In this document: positions 12,414-25,159 of the stretch, piece after piece
Position numbering within the stretch: the first letter of the stretch is position 1
Layout of the letters: the number at the start of each line of letters is the position of its first letter
Origin: Megachile rotundata
Lineage: Eukaryota > Arthropoda > Insecta > Hymenoptera > Megachilidae
Direction of reading: 5' to 3'
Assembly: GCF_050947335.1 (NCBI RefSeq)
Contig: NC_134984.1
Coordinates: 12,629,926-12,693,925, forward strand
DNA length: 64,000 bases
Made by a program: the position numbers and the translations under genes
Notes under the pieces: model-generated
Told to the model about the DNA's origin: nothing
Databases searched by the model: none
The model's input: the letters and a program-made list of their open reading frames with translations, nothing else

Positions 12414-15390
12414 TTCAAAAGACCAGAATAAAAAGTTAAATACTCACATAAAACTAAACGTTAATAAGACATATTTCAATGCAATAAACTAACATATTTA
12501 CAGTATAATTAATATATATCCTAAATTGTGTTAGGTTAGGTTCGTGAGTTATTTCACATGTGGAGAAATAAAACAGCTTCATGTGTGATAATTTCTTTCT
12601 TTCCACGAAAGAACCTACTTTAATCCATCTACTTTGTAGTTCACCTTGATACAATTTCATGAGTATTTTGCAAACGTCTTCGATTGAATCGATGAATTAA
12701 TTGTTATTTAAAAAGTGGGTCAGTGACTCACCGTCACAGTTTATGCGTGACATTAAAAGTCACGAACTTTCGTGACACAGCACCGGGTACGATTTTAAAC
12801 ATTTTCACTAGAACGCGATAAAAATCGTAACATTTAATGTCGCAGCATTAAATCTCCCGACTTTACATCAAACTAAACACGTTACGAAAGTGTACGATAA
12901 AATGAATGTTTTTTATTTTTGACAGTGTTTTGATTTTATTTCGGTAGTTACAAATTTTCGTTGATCATTTTCGAGCGACTTAATCCTGTATAATTAACAC
13001 GGCCCACACGTTGATTCGGGCGTATCAGCACGAAGTAATCTGTCGTGTGTACACGGCCATAAATGCCGGTTGCCTCGTAAACGCGTTACGAGCAGCCAGG
13101 GGTGTAAAACGTAACCGTGACGACGGGACAGGGTGCGTTCGAAGGTGACGTTCAGCAGCGAGGGAAGGAGTGGAAGAAGAGGTCGAAGAAGGTCGAGCAT
13201 ACCGAAAGGGGATAATTAATCGTCATTGTGGAAACGCTATGTCGGCGTTGCAGGTAGGGTGGCTCGTCCTGCTGCCATTACCTTAATTAATATTGACTCT
13301 TTGTCGCGAGAACGGATGGACTGGCTGTCTCTCGTCCCTATTTCTAGCGCCAGCTTTCAACCCCTTCTCGAACGGTACTTTCAACTCTTCGGCTCCTGCA
13401 AAGGGGTTGTATACGACCCTTCTTGTTATGTAAGCACCCCCGTAAAACGCGTGTGCGACGGGCATGTATAATTGGGCCGAAATCTTTGAACGCGAATTAC
13501 GTGTCGTTATCGAGTGGCGAAAAGGTAGAATTAGCCTCCATTTTCTTCATTTTTTGTTACATTCTTGTACAGCTTTCTTGAAGGTAATTGCAGTCAATCT
13601 AGGGTCAGATTTTGAAGTAACTCTTACGATATCACACTCGTGACGCACACGTGGAACGCACATGTGGAGCGCACATGGTGAAAAGTTACCAGACTTGCAA
13701 TTTTGGGTTCAATCCTAATTATTGAGGGTAAAACGTGCTTAATATTTTATCTTTCCTTACTTGTCTCATTGTTGTAGGAATATTTATTTAGCTGTTGAAT
13801 GACTGCCTACAAAATTGTATACCTAGATTTGATCATTTTTACACTATTACTTGAAAGTACATAATTGTCCCATCAACCTAACCCCCGAACTAAACGAAGG
13901 TGCTTATTGTTTCTTCCTATCGAATGCACCGATCGATTTTCTACTTGATTAAAGCAGACCTAAAGACTATTCGTTCCAATAAAAACGAGAAGGTGAAATC
14001 AATTCGTCGAAAGTCTCGAAGGGACGCGAGAACGAACGAGGCGGCAACATCTCCCTTTGGAATCGATTCCTCGAGAACGATTTTCCGAAGGAACCGAGAA
14101 GTTTCAGCGATCTTTCTCCCCCGTTGTGCGCGTGTCTCGGCTATCGATAGCGTGTGCACGCGTACGTATGTATACACACGTACGTGCGGTACAAGCCGCT
14201 CGATAGCTCGTCGGTTTGAAGGCATTCCGGATGCATAAAATGGACGTTAGCTTCGCATGCCGCGGGCCGTCGAGTGTATTTTGCATACGCCAACCGCCCC
14301 CAAACCCACCCCTGCCACCGGTCGTTCTGCCTGCCACTCTCTAATAAAACGATACGTTCTTTCTCGGCTGAAAGACGCGGAACTGAAGAGGCTTTTTCTG
14401 CTGCACGCGTGTGCGAACACGAGATCAGCTTCTGCCTATATCGGCAGCCGTTTCTGGATACTGATTCCGGGTGTAGACGTCTTTTGGAAGCCGGCCCAAC
14501 TTTCGTTCTTGACTTTCTTCCTTATTTTTCAGACCGTTAATTCGAGCCACCTCGGAAACTGGACGAATTATTCCACCAGTTAATTTGTCTTACTGATAAA
14601 ACTACGTTTATATTTCTTTTTTAACACCTGCTATTTGTACGATAAGGCTACCTCAAGGTGCTCGAATTTATCTCCTTTAAGATTTTCTCTTGCTTGACAC
14701 AGAAGTAATTTATAACTCTAATTTATGACACTTAATTTTTTATACGTGTGAAAGGTATGAATATCGTTCATGAAAGGATTATTTAAATATAAATAATAGG
14801 GTTTTTTAAATGACCGATATGGGCAGTCTGTGAATACAAAATTTTCTATTATAAAACAAGGTGACTTAGTCTTGAAAGGTCCTTTGACAAAAAGGTGTCG
14901 GAGAAAGAATTTTCACAGAAGATTTTGAACTTTCACTAATTCCGCTCATAAAGTTACATTTATTCAACCAAAAAGTCCTGCCGGAAGCTGGAAGTTATTC
15001 GGCCAGCAGAAAAGGCAAGTTCCCGGTAATTTTTCCGTTTCCCATTTCCTATAGCAAGCTCGTTTCCCCTCGGCTGTACAAGCTCGCAAAACATGGCCAG
15101 GAACGCGGAACAAACGCCCCGTTAAGGCGACTCATGCATTATTCAGCGACCGCGACTTCATAAATTGGCTAATTACGTGGGGGAACTTATGCGACCCGGT
15201 GCCACGAAGGACCGTGAAACCATCGACCACCGGACCGTCCACCCCTGCCCATTAAAAATACAACGACGCGCGGACCGGAAATAACCTCGGTTTCTTAGCC
15301 ACCGAACACTCTGGTCGATTTACCAGACAACACGCATTATTCTCACACGTCTATGAAAACCTTGTTCAAGGATAAAAGAGAAACGGGATA
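12414..15390. other. Unique sequence, no gene seen
   Basis: There are overlapping open frames on both strands at 12,994-14,583, none with a domain or good splice context. A CpG-rich segment lies at about 15,000-15,310. A purine-pyrimidine alternating tract inside is listed separately. Confidence 0.4.
14150..14188. other. 39-bp perfect alternating purine-pyrimidine tract
   Basis: Every step from G14150 to G14188 alternates purine and pyrimidine (GCGTGTGCACGCGTACGTAT, continuing GTATACACACGTACGTGCG). Such tracts favour left-handed Z-DNA under negative supercoiling. The inner CGTACGT elements also form an inverted repeat. Confidence 0.8.
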
Positions 15391-16118
15391 CCTCAAAAAT
15401 TAAGTTGAAGAGTTATAAACTTTAGGTATAGGGTTATTGTTCATCTGTACGTATGTGGACCACATATCAAAAATCAAAAATTAAGTTGGAGAGTCATAAA
15501 CTTTAGGTATAGGGTTATTGTTTATATGTACATATGTGGACCCCATATAAAAAATCAGAAGTTAAGTTGGAAAGTCATAAACTTCAAGTACAGGGTTATT
15601 GTTCATATGTACATATGTGGACCACATATCAAAAATCAAAAATTAAGTTGAAGAGTTATAAACTTCAAGTACAGAGTTATTGTTCATATGTACATATGTG
15701 GACCACATATAAAAAATCAAAAAATAAGTTGAAGAGTCATAAACTTCAAGTACAGGGTTATTGTTCATATGTACATATGTGGACCACATATAAAAAATCA
15801 AAAAATAAGTTGAAGAGTCATAAACTTCAAGTACAGGGTTATTGTTCATATGTACATATGTGGACCACATATCAAAAATCAACAATTAAGTTGAAGAGTT
15901 ATAAACTTCAAGTACAGCGTTATTGTTCATATGTACATATGTGGACCACATATCAAAAATCAACAATTAAGTTGAAGAGTTATAAACTTCAAGTACAGCG
16001 TTATTGTTCATATGTACATATGTGGACCCCATATAAAAAATCAAAAATTAAGTCCAAAAGTCATAAACTTCAGGTACAGGGTTATTGTTCATCTGTACAT
16101 ATGTGGGCTCCATATCAG
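15391..16118 (+). repeat. 81-bp tandem repeat with palindromic CATATG cores
   Basis: Nine units. Most carry CATATGTACATATG (a perfect 14-bp palindrome) followed by ATATGTGG-A-CCACATAT (perfect 8-bp arms), then AAAAATCAAAAATTAAGTTG, AGTCATAAACTTCAAGTACA and GGGTTATTGTT. The unit is 27 codons and mostly stop-free, which produces a 209-codon frame (MWTTYQKSKIKLKSYKLQVQ repeated) that I regard as an artefact. Confidence 0.93.
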
Positions 16119-17471
16119 TGTATTTGGATAATATATGTAATTATAGAGATAGAGATAGTATGAAGACTGATGGAATGTAACTCTGGGACTTCAGCAATTT
16201 GGGAGCTAATTTTGAAAGTTTGAATCTTGTAACTTTGGGAGTTTAGAGTTTTGGAACTTTCCTACGCAGCACACATCTCTAAGGAGCACAGGATTTAGGC
16301 TCTGGAAGCATAGTTCAACTCGATCACAATTTTGACTCTTCATCCATAAGAATACCCTCCGTCTACCATTGAATACTCCAGCAAATTTCGAACGTAAATA
16401 ATCATTACCGCATAATTAGTTGCAAATACTTTTCTTTGCATGTTGCTCTAATTTCCTATCTAAACGCGTCGCAGCGTTTCATCTCTGGCCAAGAGACAAC
16501 AAAACGGTTCTTTCCCGCGTGTGTTGGCTGCTCGATTATTTATCTCGCGGAGTGGAAACGTTCGTTAAACAGCAATTATCGCCGGTGTATTTCTAATTAA
16601 CCGCAGCGCAAACACGTTGCGTTCCACATGCACGAGCGCAAACGTTGGAACGACCGCGACACATTCTTCGTGCCGTAATTTGATTTCGCGCGATTCCGTG
16701 GGAGCCCGGGTTTGGGTCGGTTTTAATTTCGCAGGGAATTCGTCACCGACCGCCTTAGAAATTTCCTTGGCAAACCGTGGAATCGCGCGGCTTTCATTGT
16801 AAGAGGAGACGAGCCGTTGAGAGCGTGTTCACCGGCCGAAAATATTGGCCTTTGATCCGGCAGATACGACACGAAAACGGGCTTCGCAGCGAGCCGTCGC
16901 GCGGAAGAATCGATTTCTCCCGCGTTTTCGTTCGAGCCACGGCTCTCGAGTCTACAGGGTAAACATCTTTGCGACGGATCCCGCTGCGACATCAGATTAG
17001 CCCCGCCCGAAACCGGCTATAAAGCCAGAACGGTAAATTGCCTGCCGCGCTAGATCGCTACCTTTGAAAATTAATTGGAGATTACGCTATGCCGAGCTTT
17101 TCAATCGTTTCGAACAAATAAATTTTCAAAGATATTTAAGGAAATCTTTCCGCTGAATTTACTTCGAAAATCGGTTACTGCGATGAGCGAAGTTGAGGTT
17201 CAGTTTCTATAAAAAGTTCGATTTATAGATTTTACTTCTAATTCTCGTCGAATTTATACTTTTGGTTCAATGATCGTTCAAATCGGAATTTCTAAAACTG
17301 ACTCCATGAAATGAGGTCGTACGCCGATTCGAGACATGAAAATTTAATTCGGATAAATTTAAAGAAACGGTTATCTTTAATTTAACGTATCATATTTTCT
17401 GTACAGTGCTATAATCATGATACTAGCCGAGCTGAGCTGTAAATTATATTTATATATCAAAACATACAATC
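16119..17471. other. Unique sequence; CpG-rich part 16,500-17,060
   Basis: A CGGCTATAAAGCC motif sits at about 17,015. Overlapping open frames at 16,617-16,992 on both strands lack domains. No supported gene. Confidence 0.4.
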
Positions 17472-17831
17472 ACGAATGATTAGAATGACACCTGTTTGCA
17501 TAAACAGACTTCAAATTTGATATGAGGCATCTAATAGAGAATAATTTTCTAGGTACCACCTGAAGTTGACTGTAATTGCTAATAGAACAAAATGTACCAG
17601 ACTAAAATTATTTGGTGTTGAAAATCTGACCTAACCACATGATTTTGACCTATAGCATCTTTTCCTATTAGCAATAGCAGAGAAGTTCAGGCACCTAGAG
17701 GATTATTTACTATTTGCCTCAAATCAAATTTAAGCAGGCGTTGCACTAGTCATTCGTAATTCTTGAACACCTCACAAAGGATCAAGTCAATCCTTCAACA
17801 CCAAATAATTTTTATCTGACGCATTTTGTTA
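17472..17831. repeat. Rearranged inverted repeat (segments A, B, A', B')
   Basis: Segment A (17472-17585) reads ACGAATGA...AAATTTGATATGAGGC...TCTAGGTACC...ATTGCTAATAG. Its diverged reverse complement A' lies at about 17664-17757. Segment B (17586-17630: AACAAAATG...TTATTTGGTGTTGAAAA) has its reverse complement B' at 17786-17830. The order is A, B, A', B', not the A, B, B', A' of a simple hairpin. It may be a decayed non-autonomous element or an inverted duplication of a tandem repeat. No transposase is present. Confidence 0.7.
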
Positions 17832-20800
17832 CTCCTCCATGACCAGTGCCCTGTATAATATATATTTCTTAGAAAGTCGAAGGAAATGTTTGAAGGGTTC
17901 TTGAGAAGAGAAGCAGAGCAAAGGAAACAGTCGTTGAAAAGCAACACGTGTAATCGTTAACCCCATCGGCAACTGCGGAGACGCGGTACGAGAGTGGCGT
18001 CGGTGGACAAATCGCGAGCACCGGAAGTGGTGGGTGGAATCAGTTTTAGCGGGTCGGAAACGGAGAACGGTGGCGGATCCGTGGCCATGCGAAGGCATTT
18101 GTTCAGTCAGAAGGGTGGCGATGTTGGCCGACGTGTAGGTAACGGGGCGAGTTTCGAAGGGGAGAATGTGTGCTGGCAAAGGTAAGGCACCCTGAGGGGG
18201 TGTTCGCGGCGGAGTTATGCAGATCCGACCCCCGTAACTACTGTTTCACACGCGATATCATGCATTTGAATGTAGAACCGCTCCTAGCTAACTCCTCGCC
18301 GCGGTCTGCTCGAGCACGTAACAACCCCCGACAGGACGAGCTCGCTGAACGGTGGAGTAGGGGGATGAAAGGTGGCGGGAAACGGTGAATCTTCGCGGCT
18401 AGAAAAGAACGGTGTATTTAATTTTCCAAGTAATTGCGGGTGTTCGCGTGAATTATACGCTCGATGGAACGAGGTGGATGGGGATGAAGCGGGTAGAGAA
18501 ACGCGTCGACGTGAGCGTACTTCGTAAAGCTGTCGAGGTTTTCCACTTTTATCTCGCGGCCCCGTTCTCGGGGTGAACCCCGCTTCTCTTGAAGTCTCAA
18601 TTTCCTATGCCGTTACTACCTGCGTACTCTTGTAACCGATACGCGATATCTTTGAACAAATAAAGATTCCACGTGACTCAACTGTGTAATTAACTGATTA
18701 TAGGAAGATGCAAGATTTCTTTGATCTCGTCAAATTTTAATTAACAGTTGTAATCTGTGTAATTCTATAATTACACTCTTTGGAAGATTTTATAACTTTC
18801 TCAGTGTTGAGCGTGAATTTTTTTTATTGAAGCCGATTTATTTAGTCTTAACCCTTGGATTAACCTACCTTGGTGACACATTCGTGATGCATATTACGCT
18901 TCGAATACAAGAAATCAAAATTATATTCGCGGTACGATAAAGTCTTGAATACGATTTAGCAAAAAGGAAATTGTACCAACAAGTTGAACAATCTTCAATG
19001 TCGATTTTCTCTAAAGAGTCCCGAATGAGAAAACGAAGATATCTTCTTTTTTAACATAGAATAAGCTTATACTCTTTCCTCTGTCTATATCGACCCACTT
19101 CACGTAATGAGCATTCATCTTTGCAAATAGTCTCGTTTGCAATAAAACGATTATTCATCGCCTATCTCCGTATTGGTACAGATAATCTCGACCGTAATTT
19201 TTGTTGCTTATCGTGACACAGAGTGGAAGCTTGTTCGACGAAGTTAATTCGAACAAGGTATAGTCCTAGTGGCCGAGGAGGACGCAGATAGGGTGGCGAT
19301 ACGACGAGGCCGACTTTCCCCGGCCAGATTGGGGCATGTTTGCATGGTATTTAGCCGATAAGAGCCGAAGGTATCGAGCGGCTACGGATTACACGCTTTT
19401 AACTGATCCACGATGGGCGTTACCAACCCCTATTCCGTTTCCCCCTTTTTTCATTCTTTCTCTTTGGGACTCTTGTCCACCCTTCCAATAACAATTATTC
19501 GAAATGACCATTCGTAGAATTACTTGGCAATTAGACGTCTCATCTCAAGGTTCGTTTGCATAAAAGCTTTGTCGTCTATTTTCTTGTCAACGATACATTT
19601 TACATAACGATGCTTTCTATATAAGCAAATAGCATAATTACAATTCACTGTTAATTTATTGCGAACACGATCAGTATAAAATTCGATGACAATCTAGTAA
19701 ACTTTCAAGGCCAAGTTCTCCAATATTGAATCATAGCTTTGAAAACTCAAAACAAATCAGAACGAGTCAAATAGTCTTCACTGCCTGAACAGTATACTTC
19801 TCAATATTCTTCCAAAATATTTTTTCACACGAATCTCCCCTTTCAACCACCCTTTCACTTCCAAAAATAGACCAACTCAAGATGTCTCCTATTAAAGCGT
19901 CTTTCTATTCATTCAACCCGAAAGATTTTTTTCCAGAAAGACTCGATCGAGGTTGTTTCATTTTTTCGGTACGGAGAAAGCTGGGAGGTTTGGACGGTTT
20001 TTACGAGTGGATAAATTTATTGGAGCAAGCAATGGTTCGAGCCGGGAAATTCGCGTGGAGGTAGCTCGGCCAGGATAATCCTATTCAATTCCCTCGATCT
20101 CCTCGGCAGATCGAGCGCGAGACAATATTTCTGTTATTTAAAATGGAATTCGCTTGTATATCTTTCGCGTTGATTAAGGGAATCCAGTTACGGATTATTG
20201 CGATACCTGATATGAATTCCGGTTAGCTCGGAGTCGATAAGCTGCAGGATTTTCCTGGAACTTTCTGTTTGAAAAAGAACCTTTATTTTGTTGTTTGTAG
20301 TACGCTCGCGCAAGATGAAGTGGCTTTATTATCCTATATTTCGATATTAAATTCTTACGAGATTGATGAACGATTCTACGATTTATATTCGACTTATTAA
20401 TTCCTATTGAGGTATTTTTATCAACGTTTAATACATAAACGAAGAAAGAGGTTTCAAGTCCACTGTTGTGCTCAAATTCTGAATTTCTACTTTCTTTTAA
20501 GAACTTTCATGTTTTCTTCATGTTTCATATTTTTTTCTTTTAACTTTTTTATAGTTACCGACACTTTCAAATTTGTAATAATATTTTCGTATCATCATGC
20601 AGTATTTACGAATATTTTTTTCATGCTTTATGTTTTTGTTCAGACATCACGCATGATTCAGCGTGTAAATTTTCGGGAACACGTTTCAATCGCTCCCGAT
20701 TGTCCGTACGTTTCATTAGTCGGCAAATTCAATTTCTTTACACCCCCGGCACCGATAAACGATAGCGTTTATTTTCGTTTCGAAAAATTCTTTCAGGATA

Positions 20801-21280
20801 CGTCGATTTGCATTCGCGCACGATGCGTTTTTAAACTCGATTTTTTTTGTATCAAAGAAAAAACTAAAACATGTTTTATATTTCCCAGTAGAAAGCTTTT
20901 TACAATTTTCCGCCTCGAATTTCGTTTTCAGTTATTCCGCGGAACGGAACGCGTTCACGTTCGCGCAAAATTAAATAGACCCCGAAATGTTTTATATATT
21001 GTGTGAAAAACGAACAGGCTGTCTCTCTTCGAATTAAAAAATGCTAAAGCGTGGTTGTAATTTGACGAAAGCTGCAGAATTGTATTCATGAAATAACGTT
21101 GCATCTTTGCTTCTTCCTATTCGCCACGCCAAAAAAACAATAACAAATGCTGCTATTTAACCGACGTTATGAATTCCCAAAATTTTGTTAAAATTCTGCA
21201 CTCTGAATAATACAAAATTTTATGAATAAAGCTACTGCATAAACGTCCTTAGCTTCGTGCGCTGTGATTTATTTACCAGG
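17832..21280. other. Unique sequence, no supported gene
   Basis: An open stretch ending at CAAAG/GTAAGG (near 18,180) could be an exon but has no clear acceptor. A 199-codon T-rich frame at 20,407-21,006 starts at TTG and is dominated by F, I and R. I see no domain in either. Confidence 0.35.
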
Positions 21281-22900
21281 TGCGTCAGAACTAATCACTA
21301 CAATATTAAAACAGATAAAGAGAATTACAATGTTATGTCAATTTATTATGCAACTCGACTATGCAAATTATAGGACTTGAACTGCAAATCAGTGTATTAA
21401 AGATTTGAGCAAAATTGATCACTGCTAAATTGCTTCACGAGTGCGTCACAAGTCAGTAATGAATGTGTCACGAGTGCGTCACTAGTACGTCATTAGTGCG
21501 TCACGAACTCATCACTAGAGTATTACGAGTGCGTTAAATACACTACAATATTAAAACAGGTAAAGAAAGGTATAATGTTATGTCAATTTATTATGCAACT
21601 CGACCATGCAAATTATAAAACTTGTTACTGCAAATCAGTGTATTAAAGATTTGAGCAAAATTGATCACTGCTAAATTGCGTCACAAGTGCGTCACAAGTC
21701 AGTAATGAATGCGTCGCCAGTGCGTCATTAATATGTTATTAGTGCGTCACAAGTACGTCACTAGTACGTCACTAGTACGTCATTAGTGCGTCACGAACTC
21801 ATCACTAGTGTATCACGAGTGCGTCAGAACTAATCACTACAATATTGAAACAGGTAAAGAAAGTTACAATGTTATGTTAATTTATTATGCAACTCGACTA
21901 TGCAAATTATAGAACTTGTTCTGCAAATCAGTGTATTAAAGATTTGAGCAAAATTGATCACTGATAAATTGCGTCACGAGTGCGTTACAAGTCAGTAATG
22001 AATGCGTTACGAGTGCGTCACTAGTACGTCACTAGTACGTCATTAGTGCGTCAGGAGCGCGTCACTAGTGTATCACGAGTGGGTCATTAGTGCGTCATTA
22101 GTGCGTCATGAGTAGGTCATTAATACGTCACGACTGCGTCATGAGAGGGTCACTAGTTTGTCACGGGTGCGTCACGAGTGGACCACTAGTGCATCACTAG
22201 TGCGTCATGAGTGGGTCACTAGTGCGTCACTAATGCGTCATGAGTGGAACACTAGTGTGTTACCAGTGCGTCACGAGTGGGTCACTAGTGTGTCATGAGT
22301 GTACCACGAATGGGTCACGAGTGCATCACTAATTCGTCACGTGTGGAACACTAGTGCGTCACTAATGCGTCATGAGTGGAACACTAGTATGTCATCAGTG
22401 CGTCACGAGTGGGTCACTAGTGTGTCATGAGTGTACCACGAGTGGGTCACTAGTGCGTCCCTAATTCGTCACGAGTGGGTCACTAGTGCGTCACTAATGC
22501 GTCATGAGTGGAACACTAGTGTGTCACCAGTGCGTCACGAGTGGGTCACTAGTGTGTCATGAGTGTACCACGAGTGGGTCACTAGTGCGTCCCTAATTCG
22601 TCACGAGTGGGTCACTAGTGCGTCACTAATGCGTCATGAGTGGAACACTAGTGTGTCACCAGTGCGTCACGAGTGGGTCACTAGTGTGTCATGAGTGTAC
22701 CACGAATGGGTCACTAGTGCGTCACTAATGCGTCATGAGTGGAACACTAGTGTGTCACCAGTGCGTCACGAGTGAGTTACTAGTGCGTCATGAGTACGTC
22801 ACGAGTGGATCACTAGTGTGTCATGAGTACGTCACAAATGGATCACTGGTGCGTCACGAATGCGTCAGGAGAGTGCATCACTAATGCGTCACGGTGCGTC
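21281..22900 (+). repeat. 11-bp TGCGTCACTAG minisatellite with higher-order repeats (family B)
   Basis: The left part (21,281 to about 22,010) contains three copies of a roughly 140-bp AT-rich segment starting CACTACAATATTAAAACAG at 21,296, 21,541 and 21,835, each followed by runs of TGCGTCAC-type monomers. The right part is made of 11-bp monomers (GTGCGTCACTA and variants) in a 132-bp higher-order unit. The landmark TGTCATGAGTGTACCACGA recurs at 22,291, 22,423, 22,555 and 22,687, exactly 132 bp (12 monomers) apart. The core heptamer TGCGTCA is shared with the dyad arrays at 41.7, 54.6, 59.5 and 62.5 kb. Confidence 0.93.
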
Positions 22901-24944
22901 ACAAGTCAGAGTCAAAATAGTGAAAGTTATTGAACTTAATTTACTTCAAACTCAAATTATTCTGTTAGAATACTATAAAAATATTATTTTCAGCAAAGTT
23001 ACAGCAGCGAGCGACATATTCGTAAATGTGATTAATCAAATTATATACGTCGCATTACTGTCAAGAGCGTGGGTATAAGAGGGTTTAAAAAAGTCTGTAT
23101 CGAATTCAGTTTATCCGGTATCCTTCTGTTTCTTCTCTTTCCATCCTCCGGTTGGTTGCAGAGCTGGTCCGATCCACGCTTAACGATAAATCTTGTTACG
23201 TCCCTTCTCGGCTCTTCCGCCGCAAGCTGGAACGTCTCTCCTCGCCTTGCCAAGCCGGCGTTTATCACTCTGTTAAGCCTGAAATTGATAATAACAAGTG
23301 CCTGGTTAAATTATGGCATCGAATTGGTAACCGGTTCGTAATCTGACGTAGAAAGGATGTCGTGATAACGACAGAAACGGGACGAGGTAGCTGCCTAAAA
23401 GCGAAACTGTGTTCTTCGAGTCGGGCGAAGTTAAGAAAGATTCATCTTAAACCGAGGACACTTCTGTCTTTCCGTTTCACCTTCAACACTCTTGAACAGC
23501 TCTTGAATTACTGCATCAACTTGTCCGTCAAATTGCCTTGTAACGTGGAAATAAAACCGGGATAAGGAAATGGTCCGAAATTGAAATTACCCGGAAATCA
23601 AATTATGCTTGCTTGTCTTCGTTAAGACCCCTTCAACTCGCTATTCGTTAATTAAATTAGAGTTCTACAATTATATTGTAGAAGAATCTTATAATTTTAT
23701 AGGAGACTTATAATGTCTTCTGTTCGACGAATAAAAGAGTTATGGTAGTAGGGTGAAGAGCCGCACACATCTGTCTTCGAGTTTCTTCGGCATTGTCGCA
23801 GCAAGCAAAGCACTTACGGCACCAAATCATTTACTTGATTGCAGCTCCCTTCGATTCAAAGTCTCGTAAAACCACAATCGAAGTCTCGCAATCGAGGCAG
23901 AGAAACAAAGACACACTTCACCGTTCTTCTAACCTATCCTCGAAAGAACGTACCCCCGATGTTTTCACCCCGTGGCTACATAGTTCACCGAGCCCTTTAT
24001 GTCTCGCCCCTTCGTCGCGGTGTTCAACAATGACTGGTCCCGCGGTCGAACAAAACGCACCCTGTCGTTGCATAAAGGGTGCACGAAACAAAGTGCGTTC
24101 TCGCGAACGACAGAATAACCGAGGACCGATTTAATTAACGAGCTCAACAACGCGATGGACGTTAATAACTTTATCAATTTGTAGCTGGGATCCGTAGTAT
24201 CGTTCGTTCGTGTAGTGTGGCTGTTTCACCCCCCTTTCGAACCCACCAGCCATGAAAACGACTGTCCGAAAAAAGGGTTGATCACAGTGGCGTGCGTGAT
24301 CGAAACGCTGTGTTCAACCGCAACACGCTCTGGTCGATCATTTTTCTGATTTTGATGGATTAGCTAGGAGGATAAATGCACCGATCTCCGGGTTTATTCG
24401 GCAATCGATACTCGACCCCCTCCGCTGCCGTGATTAATTGCTCGACCAGAATCGAGCGACGTGGACAGTCGTTCCCGAGGGTGTCTTTTGGTTACTGTTC
24501 TTCGAGTGATTTCTCTTTTAGCTTATACTGATTTTTCTCTTTTCTTCTTAGCGATATACACCCGGTAAATTCCTAAGGTTAATCGGGATATGTCGTTTTT
24601 GATCACTCGATACGGGACTTTTAAGATTTGGGGAAAAATATGTTTCATATAAAATGTCGTGAAAATGTGGTAAATGTATCGAATGTGTTAAAGCGTGCTG
24701 AAATTCGTTAAATGTATTTGAACACTTTAAAATGTATCAAATTTGAACGTGCTAAAATGTGTTAATTAAAATCACGTTTCTCACAGAGTGAATTTTTGAA
24801 TAATACGTACCATTGACGGAGAAATTTACGGTAAACAACGTAATCGATTTTAAATACAATTTTATTATTTTTTGATGTGCTTTATGACAAAACGTTTTAA
24901 CTGCCAATAAGAATTTTAATTACTAATTACAATTACTCGTTAAC
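22901..24944. other. Unique sequence, no gene seen
   Basis: Short overlapping frames at 22,860-24,177 have no domain or matched splice sites. The 24,600-24,900 part is AT-rich with loosely repeated AAATGTGTT-type words. Confidence 0.4.
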
Positions 24945-25080
24945 AATTGTAATTGTAATTGTAATTGTAATTGTAATTGTAATTACTCAATTACAATTAT
25001 TCAATTATAATTATTTAATTCAAATTATTCAATAACAATTGTAATTGTAATTACATTTGCTTGTTAACAATTGTAATTAC
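24945..25080 (+). repeat. (GTAATT)n hexanucleotide microsatellite
   Basis: An uninterrupted run of GTAATT units at about 24,947-24,990 is followed by diverged inverted pieces (CAATTACAATTATTCAATTA and similar), so the strand sense flips within the tract. Confidence 0.85.
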
Positions 25081-25159
25081 TAATAAACTAATAATAAATT
25101 AATAAATAAACACGGCACGATCTAACATGTAGTGACGTAACACATGATTATTTTAACGC

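Noticed and set aside
15534..16163. 209-codon repeat protein
   Set aside because: It is the translation of the 81-bp tandem repeat; the antisense strand is open too and there is no start or splice context.
17994..18180. Possible exon ending at CAAAG/GTAAGG
   Set aside because: The donor is plausible, but no convincing acceptor or ATG lies upstream and the minus strand is open as well.
20407..21006. 199-codon plus-strand frame
   Set aside because: It begins at TTG, is dominated by F, I and R from T-rich DNA, and has no recognisable domain or splice sites.
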